Origin: Macquaria australasica | Lineage: Eukaryota; Chordata; Actinopteri; Centrarchiformes; Percichthyidae | Reading direction: 5' to 3' | DNA: 64,000 nt | NCBI GenBank assembly: GCA_005408345.1 | Contig: SEMN01000349.1 | Span: forward strand, 434,001 to 498,000 | Part shown: positions 1-12,119 of the stretch, one piece after another | Layout: each line of letters opens with the position of its first letter | How positions within the stretch are numbered: position 1 is the first letter of the stretch | The notes under the pieces: generated by a model | The model's input: only the letters and a program-made list of their open reading frames with translations | Told to the model about the DNA's origin: nothing | Databases searched by the model: none | Program-made: the position numbers and the translations under genes

Positions 1-1192
1 GCTGCTGTGTCATTGATTTGCTCAGTAAGAAATGATGAAAAAACTGTGTTGCAACTTCATCAAAACTTAATTGACTAGAGACAGACAGAACTGATGAACA
101 GGAAATGGCAGCTAGAACATCAGAAACAAAGAGCACCACAGCAGGAGGACAGAGGACACTGCAGCCTGAAAAACACTTCAAAGCTGTTTATTACTTTCTC
201 AGAAACAAAGAACTCCTCTTCTGTGGTATGTCCAGATCAGAGAAGGTGATTGTACAGCTACAGATGGAAGCTGAAGACTACTTTATAAAACTCAAACAAG
301 GATCTTCTCTCTGGCTCTCCACCTCAACGCTCAAAGCCAGCGGTGGTGAATATTTGAAAATGTTTGGGTTTTTGGCTTTTTCTTGTTCCCAATCTTACAT
401 TTATGGCAGTAGAAAAGCTTCCAGAGATTGAAAAGAAGTGCTTTTTGAACTCTGTGTTTTAGTATTTCATCACGACAACCACAACAGCACTCCCTCACCA
501 ACTCAGGCTGAACGCTGTAGCTTGTCTGAGGGACAAGTCCTGGGAGTCCTCCCGTTGGGAGCTAAAAATAAGCATGAAATAAGCATGAAAAACAAAAAAA
601 CTTTCTACGTTTGCCTGGCTCTCCTTTCTTAACCTCAGTCCATAAAAATACATACTTATTGTAAAGTCATATCAAGCTCCTTCTTCCCCAGAACATTATT
701 AAAAGTATGTCCACATGTGCTGTGTGCTTGCAAAGCAAGTGTCCTGTCCTATCTTCAGTTTATCTTCAATCCCAAACTGTCCTCACATTTAAAGACCCAT
801 AATCTACACACGTCCATATGGGTTGGGAACTGTTTCAGTTCTGAACATCCAATCACACCTCAGTACAGAATTTCAGTGAGATTTTTTTTGTTTGAATTGA
901 ATCAACTAAAATGGGTGGATTTAGATGGATTTAGATTTTATTTAGATAACAGCCCTAAACCCCATTTTGCAGCTTCTACACACATTACACATGCAGATAC
1001 AAAAAGCAGCACTCTGATAACATCATGAGCTGCACTGACAAGCCACAAACTAGATTTATTTAGTTATTTCTGATAAAGTTTTATATCAAATATAATTCAC
1101 ATAAACACAGGTTTGGTGGAGTTCATAATTCAAAAGGCAACTGTAGTTTCTTCAATGTGAAAATGATCTCTAAAATGTATTAAATTCTTCTT

Positions 1193-1195
<3 letters not shown>

Positions 1196-1227
<32 letters not shown>
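1196..1227 (+). repeat. (GA)n microsatellite
   Basis: Sixteen uninterrupted GA units. Confidence 0.97.
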
Positions 1228-1228
<1 letters not shown>

Positions 1229-2615
1229 TTTTGTGTGTGTTACAGTGAAAGGCAGTGAGAGCAGGTGGGTGGGGTGAGGGGGGGCATGCAGGTGCACATG
1301 TTCTTGTGCTCTATTGTTCTGAATGGTTCTCTGTAGAAAACAAGAATTGTGTTTATGTGTGTGTTGGCACTTCATAAGGAAAACACAACACAATAATAAA
1401 AATAATTTAAACAGATTACACGTTCCAGGAGTTTACCTTTATTTTCAGTTTTAACTTCAGTTACTGTACTCAAATAAGGGTTTCTAAGGTGGATTTACCC
1501 TTTCCCATTTTCCCCATTTATTTCTACAAAGTAGTAACAGTACCTATGTAACAGTAGTCTCATTTATATTACCATGAAAGAAAACGCCCAAGCTACCCCT
1601 CTTTATTTAAATAAGTTTGGAGGCTTGAAGAGGTAAATTTATCCAGTAACTGTACAAGGCAGTCATGTAGTCACCACTCTGCGGCTCTCAGTTTCTCTTT
1701 TAACACAAATTCTGCTGTCATTCACTAAATAATTCCACTTGCTTTTCCCTCTGTGTTTTGTGATTGATGTTAAGCTACCGTCAGTGACACTTAAAACTTC
1801 CTGTATATATATCAAATTAAAAGCCTACAAGGAAAGGTGCATGTAAATCCCACAGAAAGAAGAATGTAATCTTGAGCGCTTAAATAAAAAAAAGGTTAAA
1901 AATGAAAGCCTTCTAGGAAATTGGGGGGTCATCATTGATGGCAGCTTAACAGCGATCAAAGATTGGTTGATGAAAACTGTATTTGTGTCAGAGAAGAGCA
2001 ACGAGAGCAGCAGAGTGGTGAGTATGACATGACTCTGTGTCAGGACAACAGGAGGAAGTGTTGAGTGTGCATTAACAGCAAAACAAGCAGATCAGAAAAC
2101 GTGAGGCTTCTTACTAAAATGTAATTAAATATGAAGTGAGAAATCAGAAATAAAGGCCTCTTTACAATAAAGATTGTCTTTGTAGTTCCCTCTGTCAACT
2201 ATTTCAGAATTCATGGTAATGATCTCATAACACCTTTGATTTATTTTGCGACCCATTGTGGCTATCCCGACACCCATGTTGGTGAACTGTTGCTACAGTT
2301 CGTGATTTTGCACCTGGACAAAATAGATGTGCAAGTGTTTCTACCCTCTTTGTAATAACAATGCCAATAATGATCAAAGTCATTAACTGACCTCCATACT
2401 AAGACTTTGTAACTACAACCTCGCATTTTTGGCATTTTTAACTGCTAATTGTAGAGCTCCCTGGCAGTGATTTGTTGCCTGGCAACCGTTATTGATCACT
2501 ACATTGATTGTTGTATTGGAAGTGTTTGTGTGTCTCTGAAAGTGAGACGCCTCCAGTCTGTTCAGACTCAGGATTGTGTCCTCCACCCAAAATTCAATAG
2601 GCTGGAGCCTGAGAA

Positions 2616-2616
<1 letters not shown>

Positions 2617-2683
<67 letters not shown>
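2617..2683 (+). repeat. (AC)n microsatellite
   Basis: About 33 uninterrupted AC units. A complementary GT run follows 107 bases downstream. Confidence 0.97.
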
Positions 2684-2688
<5 letters not shown>

Positions 2689-2789
2689 AAGCAGTTGGTT
2701 TCAGCAAATAGAAATAAAAAAAGTTGTTTGTGTGAACTCCTGGTTTTATGTATGTATGGGTTTCTGTGAGTGTGTTTCTTTGTATTTTG

Positions 2790-2817
<28 letters not shown>
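2790..2817 (+). repeat. (GT)n microsatellite
   Basis: Fourteen GT units, 69 bases upstream of the exon A acceptor. Confidence 0.97.
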
Positions 2818-2820
<3 letters not shown>

Positions 2821-2886
2821 TTGGCCCTCCTCTCTCATCCCTACTCCTTTAATATTTCATGCCTCCTCTTTGTGATCCTCCTCCAG

Positions 2887-2984
2887 GCCTCCCAGACCAG
2901 GAGGAACCCCGGAGACTCCTCGCAGGACACTGGCTGCCCCCCCTCAGCCCTCCAACCCGGCGCTACAGGCCCAGATCAAACAAG
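2887..2984 (+). CDS. wdr7: wdr7 exon A (low-complexity linker), WD repeat-containing protein 7
   Basis: This is an internal exon of 98 bases. It sits behind a CTCCTCCAG acceptor and is followed by a CAAG|GTAACT donor. Its first base is the third base of a codon, and it ends with one base left over. The frame that runs on into the next exon reads PPRPGGTPETPRR, then ...PSNPALQAQIKQ. That is a Pro/Thr/Ser-rich stretch followed by a more conserved-looking QAQIKQ end. The other two frames are also open but do not join the next exon. It belongs to the disordered part of WDR7 before the conserved helical block. Because the length is not a multiple of three, skipping it would break the frame. Assignment rests mainly on splice sites and on the clean phase match with the next, better supported exons. 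The acceptor could instead be 9 bases further in (after 2895) with the same phase. Confidence 0.68.
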
Positions 2985-3751
2985 GTAACTACAAAAGGAG
3001 GGGGCACTCGCTTCACACACCCCCGGGGCCCTGCGGGGAGGGTGGGAGGGAGAAAGGGCGGGGGTTTGATAATGCAGCCCACCGGCAATAAAACCCACAG
3101 ACAGTTATAGAAAAAAACTGAAATATCACAGGAGGAAGCTGCTGCTGTTTCCTTGGTCAGTAGGTCTTTAAAGGGATGTTCTGCTGTTTTTGACATGAGG
3201 GTGGAGTTGTCTGAACTTCAGCTGGACTGGACAAATTATGAATAATTTCACATGACATTTGTTTTGGAAGCCAGTGACAATAAGGGAACCGGGTCAGAAA
3301 ACACTCATTCTAAGAGGAGGACTAGTGAGGAGGACTTTTTGGAAATATTATGGTATGAATATTTCCAGTATGAATGAAAGGAAGAGATTTGATTTCATCT
3401 AATCATCAGCATGGTCAGACATGTCTAGAATCAAGGCTACCTATTCTGTTGCAGCGTGTAGTACATCTTTGAGGAGGCTACATGCGTAGGCTCTGTAGGT
3501 AACTGTCAATAATAGAGAGATGGATGAAGCAAACATCTATAGAGAAGAAAGGAAAAAGAAATAGAAATAGAGAGATGGGAAAATTTCACTTAGTAATGGT
3601 GAAAAAAAGTTGAAGTTATGAGTCTTTCTTTGCAGGGAGAAACCTGCTCTGGTTCACTGTAGGGGACGTTTTAACCAGCCATCACCATCTGCCTACCACA
3701 CACACACGCACACAGCTACCTACCACACTACAACAAGCTCAATACCTACAA

Positions 3752-3753
<2 letters not shown>

Positions 3754-3790
<37 letters not shown>
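3754..3790 (+). repeat. (AC)n microsatellite
   Basis: About 18 AC units, with imperfect CACACA-rich flanks from 3698. Confidence 0.95.
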
Positions 3791-3793
<3 letters not shown>

Positions 3794-4576
3794 GCCATGG
3801 GTGGCACCCGCTGGTGTTGGGGGGAGGCAGGGTTTTAGTGCTATTGTCACGCCTTAATGAAGGCCAAGCGTGACAAGCGTGTGGACTTATTCACGCCACA
3901 CTCCTATTCACCACCATTGAGGGGGAACACTCGGCCGTGACCTCTGCTCAGCCAGCTACTCCAACTTGGCTTGTGTGTGTGTGTATGTGTGTGTGTGCGC
4001 TCGTGCGTGTGTGCGTCAGAGGCTTTGTGAAGGAGAGCGCTGTTAACCCTGCTCTCCGTCTCTTTTGACATGGAAATGAATGAGCAGGCCCCTGTAATAT
4101 ACTGCAGCATTTACAGTGAGATGAACAGAGAGGGCAGGGTGTCTGCTCACACACCTATTTTACAATCACGTCCACAGTAATTCAGAAAAGTTTTCAAAAA
4201 GCATCTTTATTTTTCTCTCTTTTGGCCCTTTGTCCACGTACTGCCACCAGTAAAAACAGTTTTTCCAAGACACTTCCCCAAGTGGATGGGAACAAAGGAT
4301 AATTCAAGTTTATTGCAACATGGGTTTTATTTCCATAGTTTTGTCCATCATTTATATCATTAATAATAACATTGTACTCACCAAGTTAATTGTTGAGATC
4401 TGGGAAAGAAAAATCATGGACCAAACAATGAAAATAACACCGAAGTTGTAATAAACAGGAATTACACCCTTTAATACTCTAGGGATGGTCACAGAAAACA
4501 GAGCTTTCTGAAAATGCTGATGTATGATTGTAAGCCTACACCTACATGTCCAACTTTGTTGCTTCCAACCTGAGCT

Positions 4577-4902
4577 AAAATGATTAGTCGATTAATGAAT
4601 TGATCAACTGACAGAATATTAATTGGCAACTATATTGATAACTGATTAACCATTTAAGTAATTTTTCTTGCAAAAATGCCAATTGCTCCCTTGTTCCAGC
4701 TTCTCAGTTGTGCGGATTCACTGTTTCTCTTTGTCTTATGTAATAATAAACTGAATATCTCTGGGTTTTTGGACTGTTAGTCGGACAAAAACAGTCAATT
4801 TAAGATGTCACATTTTCTGATATTTTATAGACCAGATGATTAATCGAGAAAATAATCCACAGGTTAATGGATAATCAAAAAATATCTTTAGTTGCAGCCC
4901 AA
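4577..4902 (-). repeat. Dispersed fish repeat, 'GCTGCAACTAA...TAATCGATTA' family, copy 1
   Basis: The + strand shows GATTAGTCGATTAATG near the start, GGACTGTTAGTCGGACAAAA in the middle and AGTTGCAGCCC at the end. This is the reverse complement of a very common teleost dispersed repeat that begins GGGCTGCAACTAA. Other copies or parts lie at 27847-28400, 30655-30905 and 49857-50112. Its class is uncertain. Confidence 0.8.
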
Positions 4903-5470
4903 CTTCCAGCTGTTTTTGTCTTCTATTTAGTGTTTCAGTACACCTGGTTATACAGTACAAATGTCATTAACATATCTTTCCTTGTCTGATGTCATGACGA
5001 CTGTAGCAGTCTACGCTGTCTTGAAATTACTATTAGCCTTGGTTAACAGGTTGCAGTTTTTATCTTCCATCTAGTCACTTTTTCATAATGGCAAAGCCTT
5101 TATGACAACACAAAATTCTTCACGAGAACACAAACACAAAAATATGTCAGTAATAGCTGGATTGTGCAATCGGCTCTACTAAAACACTAAATCAAATATT
5201 ACAGAGCGAGACTGAGAAGACGGAATGGAGCGTTAACCTTCTGAGACCAACAGGGGGTAGTGGCCATATTTCTCAAATATATTTTTTTCATCCTACCACT
5301 TTATCAGATGATGCTGCTGATTCTAGAGTATGTTCATGTCATGTGGGTGACTTCTTAATGCCGTTCACAACAACATCCAAGTTGTAATTGCAACTGGGAA
5401 ACTCTGGGAAGTACTTTAGGGTAATTAAATGCTTAATTAATGGGCATGGTAAAAAATATAGTGCCATGTT

Positions 5471-5511
5471 GCCTTATGCGACAACATATTGACCATGTTG
5501 TCGCATTAGGC
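5471..5511. repeat. Hairpin, 17 bp arms
   Basis: The arms GCCTTATGCGACAACAT and ATGTTGTCGCATTAGGC are complementary except for one base and are separated by the 7-base loop ATTGACC. Confidence 0.85.
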
Positions 5512-5639
5512 ATCATATTGTTGTTGTTGCCAATGTTCATTAAACTAAACAATATTCACATGTATTTCAGTGTGGATAATAACATTTATCTGCAGTCTGA
5601 AGTTACAGTTTTACATTTTAAAATACTAATAACTGATTC

Positions 5640-5720
5640 CTCATGTTAAGATATGAATATTAAAGTGTCATCTGCATATTGGCTTGTTGTATGGTGTTAC
5701 TACCAGCATCCAAGCATTCT
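5640..5720 (+). repeat. Diverged direct repeat, copy 1
   Basis: This segment, containing ATTAAAGTGTCATCTGCATA and GGTGTTACTACCAGCATCCA, is repeated with roughly a quarter of positions changed at 6487-6572. It is a diverged local duplication or two copies of an old dispersed element. Confidence 0.65.
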
Positions 5721-6486
5721 TTTCATTGGTTTAGCAGCTGATGGAGCTAATAGATTAATGTTTTTTGACCTCACACTAGTAGCACTGATGCCCAAGATTG
5801 TCTTTAAAACCCTGTCATCATTGTATAAAATTTTCTCCAAAGCCAACCTTTTGTGAGTCAAAACATACTCAAGTGTGACCATTCTGCTTGGTGAAGCAGT
5901 TTCCCTCATGTCTACAGAGAGAAGCAGACCATTCACACAGCACTGCTTCTAGGACTGAATTACATGAAGTAATACTGACATTTAAGATATTACTTTAATC
6001 CTTTGAAAAATCCAGTTTGGCCTCCTTCAATTATCAAGGTGGTAAAAAGAGCTTAAAAAGAGCTGCAGACCTAAAGATACACTCAACATTCACTCTGTTA
6101 AAAAGTTTAGTAAGTCTCACTTAGTGAAAAGATCATATCACTTGACAATTTAACAAATTGTACATATTCTAATGATTAGTTTCAGGTGTGTTGCCGTTTT
6201 TTTCCAGGGTTAAAAGCTTTTAGCTTGAACCTGTACCTGAGACTAAACCTTACGCAGTCAACAACAGCATAGACCCAGGCCCAGGCAAAATCTATAAAAG
6301 TTTAATGAGGAATTGTTTATGGAGGAAAAACATTAAATGGGAAAGAGTTATTGTTCTTTACATACACAGTGGTGGTTTTGAACATTTTCTAAAGAGAATC
6401 TTATGACCTTTTATATACTGTACCTACAGTAACATGATTACATCATATTTCATAATTCCTTAGTTTTACCACTTGTCAGGCACTGA

Positions 6487-6572
6487 ATTCTCAAGTTAGA
6501 AATGAGTATTAAAGTATCATCTGCATATATGATTATTTTATGATGTTACCACTAACATCCAGACTTTTCTAG
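6487..6572 (+). repeat. Diverged direct repeat, copy 2
   Basis: The matching segment contains ATTAAAGTATCATCTGCATA and GATGTTACCACTAACATCCA, in the same order and orientation as at 5640-5720. Confidence 0.65.
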
Positions 6573-7246
6573 AGGGTGCCGTACAGCTCAGACATTGGCA
6601 CAGTACCTAAAGTAGATGATACATAATATAAGATGATGAAATTATATTTAACCTCCTCATACAGCAGATTTTCATTTGAAACTTTTGTTTATTTTTTTGC
6701 ACCAATGCTGGCAAACTGCTGTTGAGTGCCCTCAGACATATTCTCTATCTTCCTAATTTCTTTCTGACCTCTTTTGTTTCTCTCTTTTCTGTCTCTCTTG
6801 TCCTCTTCACACTGTTGTTCACTGCATGGCTTCAGCCTACTGCCTGTTCCCTAGAAAAAAACCCGTTCCACAAACACGCTCTCTTCAATATTTCTTTCAC
6901 TGTACTTTCATTTAATATCTCTTTTATATTTGTGCACATCTTTCTTTCACTATTTCTCTCCTCTTTTCTTTGCCACCAACTGTTGTAATATTGCTGTAAC
7001 TGTTTTCTGTCATATCTGTACTAACTGTTTTCTCTGTGATAGTATTTTATTGACGGTTTTTAAATTTGTACCTGTTGGATTTAGCTGCTTAGCTGGTTTT
7101 GTGTGAACAGTAAGGGTCTATGACTGTATTGAAATGTAAAGAATATCAGTTTTTAATTAGTTATTGTATCTTATATATGTTAAAGACGTGATTTTAATTT
7201 GTGAGAAAAGCTGGGCTTTCTTCTTTTTATTGTCAAATACCCTTAA

Positions 7247-7641
7247 AGGGAAACTCCGGTATTTTTAAACCTGGGCCCTATAACAAATCAACCTGTTGAG
7301 AGATTCAGAGCGAGACTTTTCCTTGAGTGAGACTTTCTGTTTCTGGTTAAACAAAAAGGATCTTACTCTTTAACAAATGGTCTGTCTCTGTAGGGATCCT
7401 TTTCATAATGTCAGACACTTAGAATAACAGTCTGAGCCTGTCAGTGGCAAAAACAAGCACCGTTAGTGGACATACTTTTCACGGGCGCAATTGCCCGCAA
7501 GGATTAGATTGCAGCCATTGCAGCCCGTTTGCGGAGGCAATCTACTGGACCAATCCCAAAACTTTTGGTTTGGTATTAGTCATTTAATCCCCAAAATGTG
7601 TAAAAAATAGGGCCCATGTTTAAAAATATTGGAGTTTCCCT
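7247..7641. mobile_element. MITE with TTAA target duplication
   Basis: The left end AGGGAAACTCCGGTATTTTT and the right end (read inward on the other strand) AGGGAAACTCCAATATTTTT are inverted repeats continuing for over 30 bases to GGGCCCTAT. The 395 bp element is bracketed by TTAA at 7243-7246 and 7642-7645. It has no coding capacity. TTAA duplications fit non-autonomous piggyBac or Kolobok-type elements, and I cannot decide between them. Confidence 0.85.
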
Positions 7642-9224
7642 TTAATGGGAAGTTGAAAATGAAGATGTTTAAATCTGAAACGACATACTTAATCATTTCA
7701 TCTCCACAGTATAGAGGTTTCAGGTTTCTGGCCCTAGCATAAAGACACATCACATCTATATTCTTATTACATTTTGAATCAGCGCGTAATATTCTTATCT
7801 ACAGGTAGATTGTTTTTACAGACATGTTGGTCATCTTGGTCACAGACAAGTTTATGTTCTTTTTAAAATGGTCCCTAATGAATATGGGTTAATAAAATGC
7901 TAGTGCCACAGTCTGAAACCTTTGTATCCTGGTCTAGGATTTTTGTCAGCTCTGGTTTGTTTGGGTGCAGTTGATCTTCATCGCCAAACTAACAGCTGAT
8001 TTTTCATCTCTTTACCAAGTGCTTGCCGGGAACTAGAACATTATCTTTGTTTACTGGTGTTTTATATTGACATTTATGTGCCTTTTTATGAACTTTTTAT
8101 ATCTTGTCACTTTTCTATGCATAGAAAGTCTTTTTGTAATTTTTTAACAATTTTGTTTTTTGCTTTGTCATTATGTTTATACGTTTCTTTTCCTTGCTAT
8201 TATTGTGCAAATAATTTAAAAAAAAAGTTTCTTTCTATTTAACAATGTTTTCTTCCTTTGTATATTTTATTTTCTGGTATTTGCTTTATGGGGTTTGTTA
8301 AGTTAATTATACAGCAGCAATATTTGATTTACTTGTAGATAGGGGGTTTAGCACTGTCCAGAGGATGTTTACCTAGATGAAGACCAATCCAACTTGCAGA
8401 TAACATATTTAAAATTTCATAATTGTCTTTGAATCATGTTATGAGCTGGGTAGAGCAGGAGAAAGTCCAAAACAATGCTTTACTAAGTGAGTTGATCCAC
8501 GTTAGCATATCATAGTCTCTGAATCTGAATCCTTGGTATGGATTTAATAATTGTATCACTAACATATATGTCCTACATTGTTAAAAACTACACGAGAATA
8601 CAGTATGTATTTAAATGAGATTCCTTTCTTTATGGGAAATCTTGCTAATGCTAGCAGCTATTACTTATTGTTATTAGCATCTGTTTTGTATATGTTCACA
8701 AACTAACAGGGCTTTGTTTATATTAAATAGGAAGTAGCAGGTGTAGTTTTAACTTTTAGAATTATTATCACAATAACATTATTCTTAATGGGTTAGTTTT
8801 GTGGAGAGTAACTGTAAAATTGTCAGCTGCATTTGCTAGCCAAGAAAGTTAACTATAGGCGGCTAAAGCCAATAATATTGGGCTCATTGTCAACACCAAT
8901 TACTCCTAAGTTGTTTGAACAGTAATAATCGACTACTAATAAGTACTAATACTTAACTGCTAATATTAATTAGTGTTGTAGTTGAGTAGGTTTGAAGGCA
9001 AATATGACCAAGCTAATTGCTAACATTAGCGGACAAAATGGATTAGCATACATCCATTTGCTGTAATCCTTTGATTTGGCTTTTCTGCAATTTATCTCTC
9101 CACCAAGTTCTGCAGGCCATTGTCTAGGAATTATGTTCATTGGATGATTAATCACCTCACGAAATATGTCCAGTGCTAACATTTAGTGCTAATGCAGTAG
9201 TGTGTTCTTTACATAGAGGGGTGT

Positions 9225-9400
9225 AAAATAATGGTGTGGAGGTCAAGGGTGGTGGATGTTTTTGTAGTGTGTCTGACTTTCATCTAGGAGACTACAGATC
9301 ATGTCCTGTCACAGACCTGCAATTATGTCCTGCTTTTTTTTTAAACCATTACCACAATCTTAACCATATCTCAACCATGGTTTATTTATGATATACCACT
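9225..9400 (+). repeat. Dispersed repeat, possibly tRNA-derived, copy 1
   Basis: It shares GGTGGTGGATG...TTGTAGT, TGTCCTGTCACAGACC and CCACAATCTTAACC-like segments in the same order with 21060-21320. GTGTCCTG-type sequence in a box-B-like position suggests a SINE head, but the match to Pol III boxes is weak. Confidence 0.6.
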
Positions 9401-9918
9401 ATTTTCCCTTAACATTAATAATTGCCATGTGCAAATATTGAAAGAATTTTAAAATCTTTGGTGTTGAACTTTAAAAAACTTGTCACTGAATGTAATCCGG
9501 TGGTTATGCACTATTGTCCAATAGCAATGTTCTTGTTTAGGGTTGAGTCTAGGGGATGTTTTGCCATAGTTTTTTATTCATTTCCCCAAATGAATTCAAA
9601 GGTACCCATGTTTTACCTACTCATTTTCAAATAGGGCTTATTGGGTTTGATGTAAGCTCAACATGACTGCTATTTGTGCAAAGCAAATTTTATATGCATT
9701 ATTTTTTAAACTTCATAGTTATTTTCATGTGATGGCTTCCTTTTTTCTTTTCTTATGTATATGTGTTTATGTTTTCTGTTCTGTGTTGTAGATACATTTT
9801 CTTCTTCCACGCTGCCTGACTGCTTGTCTCCACTCTCTGTTTGCTATTTTATATATTTATATCTTCCTAACCAGTTCTTTTCTTCTTGACTATTTCTCTC
9901 CTTCTCTTCCTTTACAAG

Positions 9919-10065
9919 CTGCTGTAGCTGCCACAGCCAACACCAGCAGTGTTACTACTGCTACAACTGCTGGGGCTCTGGGGGCCCCTGGGGGCCTTCT
10001 TCAGGGCCCCCCTGGCTCCCCCAGCCCTGTCCCTGCTTCTCATAACATCCCCTCAGTCAATGAAG
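9919..10065 (+). CDS. wdr7: wdr7 exon B (Ala/Thr/Gly/Pro-rich linker)
   Basis: This internal exon has 147 bases (49 codons) and both ends in phase 1. The leftover G of the previous exon plus the first CT gives Ala. The frame then reads A-V-A-A-T-A-N-T-S-S-V-T-T-A-T-T-A-G-A-L-G-A-P-G-G-L, continues through GPPGSPSPVP, and ends HNIPSVNE. The acceptor is TTTACAAG and the donor GAAG|GTATAG. The peptide is compositionally simple, so it is probably a flexible linker rather than a fold. Its support comes from exact phase continuity with exon C, which is unmistakable wdr7 and begins by completing the Gly codon of [11 protein letters not shown]. Because both ends share phase 1 it could be skipped without shifting the frame. 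No transcript evidence is available here. Confidence 0.82.
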
Positions 10066-10119
10066 GTATAGACTGAACTGACGGGTACCGCTTAGGAAAG
10101 TCTCGCAGCCATACTCTTG

Positions 10120-10146
10120 TTTTTTTTTTTTTTTTTTTTTTTTTTT
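10120..10146 (+). repeat. Poly(T) run
   Basis: Twenty-seven T in a row, 55 bases into the intron after exon B. Confidence 0.95.
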
Positions 10147-10195
10147 CAGTTATCTTTGTCTTTGGAGATATTCTGCTTCCTAAATCTTCTTCCCT

Positions 10196-10262
10196 ACCTT
10201 CCTTCCTTCCTTCCTTCCTTCCTTCCTTCCTTCCTTCCTTCCTTCCTTCCTTCCTTCCTTCT
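10196..10262 (+). repeat. (TTCC)n microsatellite
   Basis: About 16 TTCC units inside a longer pyrimidine-rich stretch. Confidence 0.95.
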
Positions 10263-12083
10263 GTCATTTCTTTTTGTTCCTTCTCTCCTTCTATTTGTAT
10301 TTTTTTTTAGTTTTTCACTTATTTTTCTTTGTACTCTTGATTTCTCTCTCTCTTGATGACATCACTATTCTTCACCTTCCCTCTCTTCACACCATCAATT
10401 AGTCACCTTCCCACATTTTTTCCTGTTTCTCTCCTTCTTGGGGCTCGTCACGTCATTTCTCTTTTCTTGCATCGGTCTTGTTTTTTCCTGCAGCCAATGT
10501 TAGGTTTTCATCTTAGGTGTCTAGCTCCAGTTTTCTGCAGTGTCTGTCCTTGTTTTGGTCTATAGAGCTGTCTGTTTGTCTGTCTGTCAAAGCTGAGTTC
10601 AGTCCACTTTCATTCCAGTCAGTTGAAGAAATTGATAGTTTTACATCTCCAAATTTGAATGCTGCAAAACACTTGGCAGAGGAACTGGCAAGTGTTTTTA
10701 ATGTAAAATCTATCTGTCTTGGTCATGGGAAATTAAACCAGTCCTGCTATATTTGCAAGATCTTAATTTCCTTAATCCCGATATATTTCTAAAGGTATAG
10801 AAAAATTGAAAGAATGGAAATGATTCATTACATAATTCAAGACAAAACCAGTAGTGCAAGCACAAGTAAAGAAAACATAAATCACAACCTCAAGATCTTA
10901 TTCACAATTTTCCCCTTGGGCTTGCAATTTGCATATTTTTAGCCAAACTCCTACAAATTCAATCATTTCTGGCCACAGTGATCATAACAAATAGAGGCTG
11001 TTGGAACTGTTGAATATGTCAGAAATTGTTCTCTATTTAAATCCAAGTTAATGAAACTTGCCGGCACCCAGGATGAGTTTCCTAGTGCAGCAGAATTTGG
11101 TGAGACAAAGAGCTTTGTCATCAGCAAACAAGCGGACTTTACTGGTGTTTGGAACTGATGCATTTAAAAGTACATTGACCTCAGTCCTTATGCCGTAGTC
11201 TTTTGTCTTTTTTCAGTTGTTGGCAGTATTGTGCAGTCCTTCCCTGTTTTTCTCTGTCTCTAAGTCTACCTGTCTGTCTGAATGTCCATGTGTCCTGATG
11301 TGTCTGTTTTTCTATGCTCGCTGTTTGCATGCTTGCTATTTCCACCTGATGGAATGGGGAGTGTGTCACTGGGGGAAAAAAAGACAAGCCAACGAAAACA
11401 ATTCAAACAGACCAAATAAAAAAACAATTCTAATTGTGCTTAGCAACAACTGAAATTTTCCTTTGTTTAACATTTAGCCGTTCCTCTGTTTTCACTTCCA
11501 GCACATCAATCTGACATTTTGAAGAGGGATACATTGTAAAAGTTGTGTTTCGAAGTTAAAAAACAGAAGACTGAATGATAAGTGATTTTGTTTTTATTAA
11601 GTTATATTGTAAATTAACTAAAGTGTACTCATTGTAACTTATAGTTGGAGTCTTTCTGGTGTCCCTGAGAGAGCCTAATGCTGTTTTTTCTTTTTAAACA
11701 GCTATTACAAACTTTTCTTTTTTTAACAGGATGTTTGCTTCTACTATGCATGCTTGTTGCCCCATTCAGCCATACAATGAATGTGCTCTCAAATTATTTA
11801 ATCTGTTCCACATGTGTGGGTTCTATAAGGAAATCAAGTGCCTTTCAAAGCTGATAAACTTTAGTTCCGAGACTAAAACAGAGCTGGTCAGAATTATTTT
11901 TATTTGGTTTTATACTGGAAATCAGCAAGCAAGCACACAGAGGCTCATTCCTTCTCAGTATATTTAGGAATATTTAGAACTAAAATTACCTCAAATTTTC
12001 TGTAGGAGTAAACGGCAACTGTAGCAAAAGTTTTTTTATGATGTTTTTTTTTCCCAAAAACTGCCCTGCAGAAACCTTGGTGG

Positions 12084-12085
<2 letters not shown>

Positions 12086-12119
<34 letters not shown>
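12086..12119 (+). repeat. (ATT)n microsatellite
   Basis: About 11 TTA/ATT units. Confidence 0.95.

Larger units (their letters stand above)
1..2886 (+). other. wdr7: wdr7 intron, 3' part (5' end outside window)
   Basis: Non-coding sequence upstream of the first recognisable wdr7 exon. It holds a (GA)n run, a long (AC)n run and a (GT)n run (listed separately), and ends in a pyrimidine-rich tract and a CAG acceptor at 2884-2886. Short open frames such as 105-431 and 717-1028 show no recognisable domain, biased composition or splice context, and I treat them as chance. I see no other gene here. Confidence 0.75.
2985..9918 (+). other. wdr7: wdr7 intron A-B (6.9 kb)
   Basis: GT...AG intron starting GTAACT and ending in a CTTCTCTTCCTTTACAAG acceptor. 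It is AT-rich and contains an (AC)n run at 3754-3790, an old dispersed repeat at 4577-4902, a hairpin at 5471-5511, a diverged duplicated pair (5640-5720 and 6487-6572), a TTAA-flanked MITE at 7247-7641, and a dispersed repeat at 9225-9400. The rest shows nothing I recognise. The open frames inside it are short and unsupported. Confidence 0.75.

Noticed and set aside
105..431. 108-codon + strand open frame near the window start
   Set aside because: No recognised domain, and composition like the surrounding intron. A conserved upstream wdr7 exon would be expected to show splice sites and familiar sequence.
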